From Tannerella sp. (lineage in GTDB: Bacteria > Bacteroidota > Bacteroidia > Bacteroidales > Tannerellaceae): a DNA stretch of 39,431 bases. Within the stretch, counting starts at the first letter, position 1. The number at the start of each line of letters is the position of its first letter. The stretch covers positions 1-39,431 of the forward strand of contig JAITVY010000017.1 of assembly GCA_031285565.1 (NCBI GenBank), in the 5' to 3' direction. Under the pieces are notes generated by a model that saw only the letters and a program-made list of their open reading frames with translations, was not told the DNA's origin and made no database searches. A program made the translations under genes and the position numbers. Shown here piece after piece: positions 33,452 through 39,431 of this stretch.

Positions 33452-34486
33452 ATGATACGATTTGAATGTGATTACGCGGAGGGTGCGCATCCGCAAATTC
33501 TGGAATGGTTAGCACAAACCAATCTGGAACAAACAAAGGGATATGGAGAAGACGAGCATTGTGAAAATGCACGACGGATGATTTGTCGTTTATGTGGGAA
33601 TGAATCAATTGATGTACATTTTCTGGTAGGTGGTACACAGACCAATATGACTGTGATCTCATCGATTTTACGTCCTCATCAAGGGGTGATCTCAGCAACA
33701 ACCGGGCATATCAATGTGCATGAAACCGGAGCTATTGAAGCAACCGGACACAAGGTTCTAGCATTGCCGGCGATTGAAGGGAAGCTGACGGCAGAGCAAA
33801 TAGAACTGGCGTATACAGAGCATTGGAGTGATGTGAATCATGAGCATGTAGTACAACCCGGTATGGTATATATTTCAAATCCGACAGAAGGGGGAACTAT
33901 CTATTCCAAATACGAGCTCCGGGCGTTGAGTGATGTTTGCCGTATGCATAATTTACCACTTTTTATGGATGGAGCGCGTCTGGGCTACGGGCTGGCTGCC
34001 GAAGGTAATGATCTGACATTAGTAGATATTGCAGAATTATGTGATGTGTTTTATATAGGCGGAACGAAGGTTGGCGCTTTATTTGGCGAGGCTGTCGTAA
34101 TTACAAATGAAAAGTTAAAGAAAGATTTTCGTTATCTGATAAAGCAGCGTGGTGGTATGTTAGCTAAAGGACGTTTACTGGGTATTCAGTTTGAAGTATT
34201 ATTCGAAAACGGCTTATATTTTGATATATCCCGTCATGCAATACAAATGTCTATGAAAATTCGTGATGCATTTATTGCCCAAAAGATATCATTTTTATGT
34301 GAATCGCCTACCAATCAACAATTCCCGATTCTGACTCAGGAGCAAATCGGGTTTTTGTCGGAAAAGTATGCGTTTGAGTATTGGACTAAAATAGACGATA
34401 AACACGGAGCAGTTCGTTTTTGTACAAGCTGGGCGACTCGTAAGGAAGATGTAGAAGAACTGGTGAAAGATATTCATTCTTTATAA
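33452..34486 (+). CDS. ltaE: Low-specificity L-threonine aldolase
   Basis: 344 aa, normal length. A PLP fold-type I enzyme that splits threonine/allo-threonine into glycine and acetaldehyde. Visible: FLVGGTQTNMTVIS, the stacking histidine region TTGHINVHETGAIEATGHKV, PTEGGTIYS, the aspartate in LFMDGARLGYGL and the Schiff-base lysine in FYIGGTKVGALFGEAVV. An upstream GGAGG lies too far (33428-33432) to decide the start; the ATG at 33452 gives the normal N-terminus (IRFECDYAEGAHPQIL). Confidence 0.93.
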   Translation: MIRFECDYAEGAHPQILEWLAQTNLEQTKGYGEDEHCENARRMICRLCGNESIDVHFLVGGTQTNMTVISSILRPHQGVISATTGHINVHETGAIEATGHKVLALPAIEGKLTAEQIELAYTEHWSDVNHEHVVQPGMVYISNPTEGGTIYSKYELRALSDVCRMHNLPLFMDGARLGYGLAAEGNDLTLVDIAELCDVFYIGGTKVGALFGEAVVITNEKLKKDFRYLIKQRGGMLAKGRLLGIQFEVLFENGLYFDISRHAIQMSMKIRDAFIAQKISFLCESPTNQQFPILTQEQIGFLSEKYAFEYWTKIDDKHGAVRFCTSWATRKEDVEELVKDIHSL

Positions 34487-34570
34487 ATTATAATTTTTGC
34501 ATATCAAAAACTCTTATGAGTCATCAATTGTTTTTATGAGAGAATCACACCCTGCAGAAAATTTAATGCG

Positions 34571-34578
34571 TATCTTTG
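34571..34578 (+). promoter_or_regulatory. -7 box of the NagB/PIG-L gene
   Basis: TATCTTTG, a perfect -7 match, 33 bp before the ATG; no convincing -33 element. Confidence 0.5.
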
Positions 34579-34611
34579 TAGCTTAATAAAAATATAAATT
34601 AAAATATTCTC

Positions 34612-36597
34612 ATGAAAACAAATTTGAGTTCAAAAATTACGTTGACGAGAATACCCAAACGGTATTATTATCCGGAGAATGCATATGAGCATTCGATACT
34701 GGCGCGTTATGAGAAGATACCAACTTTTATATACGAGTCGGTAGATGAGGCTTCAGTAGTAGTGGCCAAAGAAATCGCAAGCCAGATCAGGAGTAAACAG
34801 AAAGAATCGAAACATTTTGTTTTGGGTATACCTGGTGGGCGTTCTCCGCGTAATGTGTTTAATGAGTTAATTCGTTTACACAAAGAAGAAGGATTGAGTT
34901 TCCGTAATGTGATTGTTTTTTTAGTGTATGAATTTTATCCTTTAACAGTTGCAGCCAACAGTAATTTGCATCATTTAAAAGAATCGTTTCTGGATAATGT
35001 GGATATTGATCCGAAGAATATCTATTATCCGGATGGATTTATGAATAAGGATGCAATTTATGATTTTTGTGTCGGATACGAAAGGCAGATTGATGCTTTT
35101 GGAGGAATAGATTATCTGATGTTAGGCATCGGACATGCCGGAAATATAGGGTTCAATAATCCGGGATCAGCAGTTAGTTCGCGTACACATCTGGTATTGT
35201 TGAATAATGATTCCCGTAAGGAAGCTGCCCGTCTGTTTAAATCGATCGATAATGTACCTGCCAGTGTCATTACAATGGGGCTTTCAACTATTTTAAGAGC
35301 AAAGAATATATTTCTGCTGGCCTGGGGCGAAGATAAGTCACGTAATGTACATCAAACAGTGGAAGGTCAAATGAGTGATGCGTTCCCTGCAACCTGTTTG
35401 CAGAATCATCCGGCTACCCGTGTTATTATTGATTTAAATGCTGCAGGTGAGCTTACTCGTATTAGTCATCCCTGGCTTGTGACCAATTGCGAATGGGATA
35501 ATAAACTGATTCGTCGTGCAATTGTTTGGTTATGCCAAAAAACAGGAAAGCCGATTCTGAAACTAACAAATAAGGACTATACAGAGCATGGATTAGGTGA
35601 GCTGTTAGCATTGTATGATTCTGCTTATAATGTGAATATCAAAATTTTTAATGATATTCAGCATACAATCACAGGTTGGCCGGGTGGAAAACCGGATGCT
35701 GATGATTCGAATCGTCCTGAACGTGCAGAACCATATCCAAAAAAAGTTGTTATTTTCAGTCCGCATCCGGATGACGATGTGATATCAATGGGTGGAACAT
35801 TTCGTCGTTTGTGTGACCAGAAACACGATGTTTATGTAGCTTATCAGACATCGGGGAATATTGCGGTAGGTGATGAAGAGGTAATTCGTTATTGCGAATA
35901 TTTGCGTGATGTCTGTGATAAATATTCACCGGAAAATGATTCAGTGAAGAAAAAAGCCGAAGAAATTATTCATTTTCTACGGTATGAAAAAGTTGAAAGT
36001 GAAAAAGAAAAAGATGATGTACTCTTTATGAAGGGTACGATACGTCGCGAAGAAGCACGTGCCGGAGCGCGATATACAGGCGTTACAAAAGAAGATCATA
36101 TTCGTTTTTTGGATTTACCGTTTTATGAAACGGGTATGGTTAAAAAGAATGACTTAAGTGAAGCTGATGTAAAGATCATTCTTGACTTTTTGGAAGAGAT
36201 AAAACCTGATCAAATCTTTGTGGCAGGAGATTTAGCTGATCCGCATGGCACTCATAAAGTATGTCTGGATGCTATATTGGCTGCTGTCGATGAAATTAAA
36301 GATGAAAAATGGATGAAAGAATGCCGCATCTGGATGTATCGGGGTGCATGGGCAGAGTGGGAGATGGACCATATTGAAATGGCCGTACCAATTAGTCCGG
36401 AAGAACTACGTTTTAAACGGAACGCTATCCTGAAACATCAGTCACAGGCTGAAAGTGCACCGTTTTTAGGAGATGACGAACGTTTATTCTGGCAACGTGC
36501 CGAAGATCGTAACCGGGCGACAGCGGATTTATATAAAGATCTGGGTTTAGCTTCGTACGAAGCGATTGAAGCTTTTGTTCAGTATAAACCAATTTAG
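34612..36597 (+). CDS. NagB-like/PIG-L deacetylase fusion
   Basis: 661 aa. Residues ~35-300 have the glucosamine-6-phosphate deaminase/6-phosphogluconolactonase fold (LGIPGGRSPRNVFNEL, GGIDYLMLGIGHAGNIGFNN). Residues ~375-640 form a PIG-L/LmbE zinc deacetylase (SPHPDDDVISMGG at ~383, later DPHGTHKVCLDAI). The fusion is known in Bacteroidales and usually annotated nagB. In the NagB half the canonical catalytic residues are replaced: Asp72 of DEY by Y106, and Asp141, His143 and Glu148 by A176, N178 and N183. It is therefore doubtful as a deaminase, while the PIG-L half keeps its metal motif. It likely acts on amino sugars or their conjugates. Confidence 0.88.
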   Translation: MKTNLSSKITLTRIPKRYYYPENAYEHSILARYEKIPTFIYESVDEASVVVAKEIASQIRSKQKESKHFVLGIPGGRSPRNVFNELIRLHKEEGLSFRNVIVFLVYEFYPLTVAANSNLHHLKESFLDNVDIDPKNIYYPDGFMNKDAIYDFCVGYERQIDAFGGIDYLMLGIGHAGNIGFNNPGSAVSSRTHLVLLNNDSRKEAARLFKSIDNVPASVITMGLSTILRAKNIFLLAWGEDKSRNVHQTVEGQMSDAFPATCLQNHPATRVIIDLNAAGELTRISHPWLVTNCEWDNKLIRRAIVWLCQKTGKPILKLTNKDYTEHGLGELLALYDSAYNVNIKIFNDIQHTITGWPGGKPDADDSNRPERAEPYPKKVVIFSPHPDDDVISMGGTFRRLCDQKHDVYVAYQTSGNIAVGDEEVIRYCEYLRDVCDKYSPENDSVKKKAEEIIHFLRYEKVESEKEKDDVLFMKGTIRREEARAGARYTGVTKEDHIRFLDLPFYETGMVKKNDLSEADVKIILDFLEEIKPDQIFVAGDLADPHGTHKVCLDAILAAVDEIKDEKWMKECRIWMYRGAWAEWEMDHIEMAVPISPEELRFKRNAILKHQSQAESAPFLGDDERLFWQRAEDRNRATADLYKDLGLASYEAIEAFVQYKPI

Positions 36598-36608
36598 GCA
36601 AAAAGTAA

Positions 36609-36666
36609 AAGGGGAAAATAGAAAGGAAGCTGTTATCGTAGAAATAGCACTTTTACTTTTCCCCTT
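36609..36666. terminator. Possible terminator hairpin after the NagB/PIG-L gene
   Basis: Arms AAGGGGAAAA (36609-36618) and TTTTCCCCTT (36657-36666) are perfect complements over a 38-base loop. No T-run follows, so termination is uncertain. Confidence 0.35.
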
Positions 36667-36680
36667 CTACCTCGTTTAGT

Positions 36681-37586
36681 ATGAGCCAAATACTAAAGAT
36701 TCTCAAAGATTGGACATTACCAATTGCTATGACTGTAGGTGCATTGAATTATCAATGGATTGGTAAACTGTCATTTCTGACACCTTATTTGATATTCACC
36801 ATGTTGTTGATTACATTCAGTAAAATCTCATGGAAGGATATTCGTTTTCATCGGGCCCATTTGTGGCTTTTATTGATTCAGTTAGCAGGCAGTGCGATTG
36901 CTTACTTTGCTATTCGTTCGTATGATGAAGTTATTGCTCAGGGGGCACTGCTCTGCATATTGGCCCCGACGGCTACTGCAGCAGCTGTGATTACAGGTAT
37001 GTTAGGTGGCAATGTCGGATTTCTTACGGCATATGTTCTATTCTGTAATATTGCAGTCGCCATTGCGGCTCCCCTTTACTTCTCATATATTGGAGTACAT
37101 GATGAATTATCCTTTTTTCAGTCTGTCTGGTATATTTGTAAGCAGGTTTTTCCACTATTGATTTTACCGTTGTTTATAGCTGCTGCTTTTCGTAGATGGT
37201 TACCGAAAGTGCATTATCTATTGGTCTGTATTCCTAAATTGTCGTTTTATCTTTGGTCGTTTGCCTTAGTAATCGTAACCGGAATTACGGTTCATTTTAT
37301 GGTTGAACAAGACGAATCAAATTATCGTTTGTTTATTGGTTTAGCTGGTGTTTCATTAGTGTTATGCTGTTTACAGTTTTTAGTTGGCAGACGTATCGGG
37401 CGTACATATGGTGATCCGGTTTCATCCGGTCAGGGATTGGGTCAGAAAAATACTATTTTAGCGCTTTGGATGGCACAAACTTATCTGCATCCTCTTGTTT
37501 CGCTGGCTCCGGCAACTTATATCCTTTGGCAAAATATAATAAACAGTTACCAGCTGTGGCGGAAGAACAGAGAGGGGAAAAAGTAG
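36681..37586 (+). CDS. BASS/SBF-like transporter
   Basis: 301 aa with about nine to ten hydrophobic segments. The layout and the segment LLCILAPTATAAAVITGMLGGNVGFLTAYVLFCNIA resemble the crossover helix region of bile acid:sodium symporter-like (BASS/SBF) transporters. Ends with a basic cytosolic tail. Substrate unknown; bile acids are only one possibility, and these proteins also move organic acids. It stands between the NagB/PIG-L gene and a GNAT gene on the same strand. Confidence 0.75.
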   Translation: MSQILKILKDWTLPIAMTVGALNYQWIGKLSFLTPYLIFTMLLITFSKISWKDIRFHRAHLWLLLIQLAGSAIAYFAIRSYDEVIAQGALLCILAPTATAAAVITGMLGGNVGFLTAYVLFCNIAVAIAAPLYFSYIGVHDELSFFQSVWYICKQVFPLLILPLFIAAAFRRWLPKVHYLLVCIPKLSFYLWSFALVIVTGITVHFMVEQDESNYRLFIGLAGVSLVLCCLQFLVGRRIGRTYGDPVSSGQGLGQKNTILALWMAQTYLHPLVSLAPATYILWQNIINSYQLWRKNREGKK

Positions 37587-37641
37587 TTTAATGGTTAGTG
37601 ATTAATTGAAAATTATAATTACGACTAGTGACTTAAATTGA

Positions 37642-38091
37642 ATGAATATACTATTTGAAAAAATTAATGAGGAACATTTTGAAGCATTAATAGCTTTATT
37701 TAAAGAGTTTGCTTTATTTGAGAAACTACCTGATAAAATGATGAACTCTGTAGAAAAAATGCATCGTGAGAAAGATATTATTCAAGGTTATGTAGCAAAG
37801 GATCGATATAATCATATAGTTGGCTATGTGACTTTTTTCTTTGCATATTATACCTGGTCGGGTAAAGCTTTGTATATGGACGACCTGTATATTCGGAATG
37901 AAAATCGTGGACAAGGTATAGGGACGAAGCTGATTCATAAGGCAATTGAGTATGCCAGATCTCATGAATGTTATAAACTAAGGTGGCAAGTTTCCGATTG
38001 GAATGAGCCTGCTATTGCATTTTATAAGAGTCTGGGAGCATCTGTTGATCATGTGGAAATGAATTGTGATTTATTAATGAATGATTATTAG
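37642..38091 (+). CDS. GNAT family acetyltransferase
   Basis: 149 aa. Single GNAT domain of the diamine-acetyltransferase-like type: LYMDDLYIRNENRGQGIGTKLI carries the acetyl-CoA R-G-x-G-I-G loop, followed by the C-terminal WQVSDWNEPAIAFYKSLGA. The FHMDDLY-like strand and W-N-x-x-A-I-x-F-Y are typical of SSAT-like enzymes. Its stop is 4 bp before the next ATG, so the two are probably co-transcribed. Confidence 0.9.
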   Translation: MNILFEKINEEHFEALIALFKEFALFEKLPDKMMNSVEKMHREKDIIQGYVAKDRYNHIVGYVTFFFAYYTWSGKALYMDDLYIRNENRGQGIGTKLIHKAIEYARSHECYKLRWQVSDWNEPAIAFYKSLGASVDHVEMNCDLLMNDY

Positions 38092-38095
38092 AAGA

Positions 38096-39208
38096 ATGGA
38101 TTTATCGCGTAGGGATTTTATTAAACGATCGGCCTGTAGTGCATTAGCATTAACTGTATTGCCATTATCTTGCAACGTTACTAAACCGGAAGCATTTATT
38201 GATAAATTGCTACCTGCTCCTTTAGGTGGCGGATTTGCTATGGATGATTATTGGATATGGGGATCGTCTGTGATCAAAGGAGAAGATGGAAAATATCACA
38301 TGTTTGCCGATCGTTGGGCAAAGAATCTGGGATTTGGTGCCTGGGTAACAAATTCGGAAGTCGTCCATGCCGTATCTGATACACCTGTAGGTCCTTATGT
38401 GTTTTCTGACGTGGCTTTGTCGGCACGAGGTTCTGAGTATTTTGACGGTTTGGTGACTCATAATCCACGTATTATTTATTTTGACGGGATATACTATTTA
38501 TATTATTTTGGAACAACTTATGATTTTCCTATTCCTACAGCTGGATGCAAATGGGAAGATGATTGGTTTGAAAGAGCATGGATGAATAAACGAATTGGGA
38601 TAGCCAGTTCCAAATCATTATTTGGTCCCTGGCAACGAATGGATCGTCCGGTAATAGAACCAAGGCCCGGACAATGGGATGCTACTATCACAACTAATCC
38701 GTCTCCGGTAGTGAATCCTGAAACCGGAAAGATTTTGCTTATTTATAAATCGTCGCAAGTCAGTTCCCAACCGCCATTGCTTTTGGGAGCAGCTGAAGCA
38801 ACACACCCTCAGGGTACGTATTCTCGTTTGTCTGATAAGCCTATTTTTCGCTTTGATAATGATAATAATAAAGATAATGATGTAGAGGATCCTTTTATCT
38901 GGTGGACAAAAGACCATTATGAATTGATAATGAAAGACCGGTTTGGTTATATCTGTGGAGAGGAAGGTGGTGGTATACATGCTGTTTCTCCTAATGGAAT
39001 TGATTGGAAATTGTCGGATCCTATAAAAGCATATTCCCGTAAGATTGTTTGGAATGATAATACCACTACACTCCAGGCAAATTTTGAACGACCGTTTTTG
39101 TTGTTTGAGGATGGTGAACCATCTTATTTATTTGCAGCTACCGGTACGGGGCCGTCTCCATGGAATTTTGAAAAGACCTGGAATATGGTCATTCCTTTAC
39201 GGAAGTAA
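38096..39208 (+). CDS. Tat-exported lipoprotein, GH43-like five-bladed propeller
   Basis: 370 aa from the ATG at 38096 (an upstream ATG at 38081 overlaps the GNAT gene and adds five residues). The N-terminus MDLSRRDFIKRSA is a twin-arginine signal and the hydrophobic part ends in a lipobox (VLPLSC). The rest reads as a five-bladed beta-propeller glycosidase of the GH43/GH117-like group: acidic opening DDYWIWGSSVIKGEDGKYHMFAD, then THNPRIIYFDGIYYLYYFG, TNPSPVVNPETGKILLIYKSS, the central DVEDPFIWW and FERPFLLFEDGEP. It should cut a polysaccharide or oligosaccharide outside the cytosol; substrate unknown. Confidence 0.8.
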   Translation: MDLSRRDFIKRSACSALALTVLPLSCNVTKPEAFIDKLLPAPLGGGFAMDDYWIWGSSVIKGEDGKYHMFADRWAKNLGFGAWVTNSEVVHAVSDTPVGPYVFSDVALSARGSEYFDGLVTHNPRIIYFDGIYYLYYFGTTYDFPIPTAGCKWEDDWFERAWMNKRIGIASSKSLFGPWQRMDRPVIEPRPGQWDATITTNPSPVVNPETGKILLIYKSSQVSSQPPLLLGAAEATHPQGTYSRLSDKPIFRFDNDNNKDNDVEDPFIWWTKDHYELIMKDRFGYICGEEGGGIHAVSPNGIDWKLSDPIKAYSRKIVWNDNTTTLQANFERPFLLFEDGEPSYLFAATGTGPSPWNFEKTWNMVIPLRK

Positions 39209-39223
39209 TATTTCATACCATAT

Positions 39224-39270
39224 AAAAAAAGACACCACCCTTAATTACATTCGGGCAGTGTCTTTTCTTT
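39224..39270. terminator. Bidirectional intrinsic terminator
   Basis: Stem AAAAGACAC (39227-39235) with GTGTCTTTT (39258-39266) and inner CCC (39238-39240) with GGG (39253-39255), A-run before and T-run after. It serves the converging glycosidase and MFS genes. Confidence 0.8.
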
Positions 39271-39306
39271 ATTCTGTAAGTCGTTCTTTATATCTCCGAC
39301 CTTTCG

Positions 39307-39431
39307 TTACAGCTTAATCGGTTTGTATTTGGGAACCAGCACCTTCATGATCAACCATCCGACAATATATGCAACCGCACAAATCGAAAAGATAATCATA
39401 TATCCGGAATTGATACCATTGACAACCGGTT
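39307..39431 (-). CDS. MFS transporter C-terminus (partial, right edge)
   Basis: About 40 C-terminal codons on the minus strand, cut by the window end: YMIIFSICAVAYIVGWLIMK then VLVPKYKPIKL and stop at 39307-39309. The last transmembrane helix followed by L-V-P-K-x-K-P-I is what I know from Bacteroidales MFS sugar-acid transporters of the hexuronate (ExuT-like) group. A sugar importer next to a glycosidase would make sense, but the specificity is not readable from this piece. Confidence 0.65.
   Translation of the reverse strand, partial: PVVNGINSGYMIIFSICAVAYIVGWLIMKVLVPKYKPIKL

Overview
The window looks like chromosome of a gut-type Bacteroidota, order Bacteroidales; Parabacteroides or a close relative is my guess, not a proof. 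The evidence is the AT-rich DNA, repeated promoter boxes of the Bacteroidetes type (TAnnTTTG) at many gene starts, lipoproteins of Bacteroidetes type, pyruvate phosphate dikinase, a NagB/PIG-L fusion of the kind found in this group, and a choloylglycine-hydrolase-family enzyme. No rRNA, tRNA or CRISPR array was seen.

Layout. 1-620 is wreckage of a mobile element: open frames without starts, three consecutive inverted repeats, and the first ~45 codons of a phage/ICE-type ATPase. 621-5280 holds an Lrp/AsnC regulator divergent from O-acetylhomoserine sulfhydrylase (metY), a G-tract/C-tract hairpin, a lipoprotein nitroreductase, and a MarR-MFS efflux operon whose leader is occupied by a 184-bp imperfect palindrome. 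5284-9287 has a baeRF3-like release-factor relative, a YihY-family membrane protein with a winged-helix tail, and a three-domain nucleotidyltransferase-HEPN-Vsr fusion. 9294-19142 is mostly housekeeping on the minus strand: mfd, pgk, an ACT-domain protein, a 55-aa DUF3008 protein, a secreted choloylglycine-hydrolase-like enzyme, an MltF-like lytic transglycosylase and rlmD. ppdK follows on the plus strand with a clear terminator.

22215-32327 is the most distinctive part: a plus-strand phospho-signalling cluster. It encodes a stand-alone LytTR DNA-binding protein, a membrane FHA/zinc-ribbon protein, a 77-aa hyperacidic protein with a single threonine, a zinc-ribbon/FHA protein, a PP2C phosphatase, a transmembrane Ser/Thr kinase, an outer-membrane-barrel-like protein, and two tandem FN3-like/kelch lipoproteins likely to be surface exposed. 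A pair of 9-bp direct repeats with a 12-bp spacer, the geometry known for LytTR sites, lies just upstream of the acidic gene's promoter. My inference is that the cluster couples an envelope sensor (kinase ectodomain, barrel, kelch lipoproteins) to Thr-phosphorylation/FHA signalling and LytTR transcription control.

32343-39431 returns to metabolism: guanine deaminase, two GNAT acetyltransferases, low-specificity threonine aldolase, the NagB/PIG-L fusion (whose NagB half lacks the usual catalytic residues), a BASS-like transporter, a Tat-exported lipoprotein glycosidase, and the C-terminus of an MFS transporter cut by the right edge.
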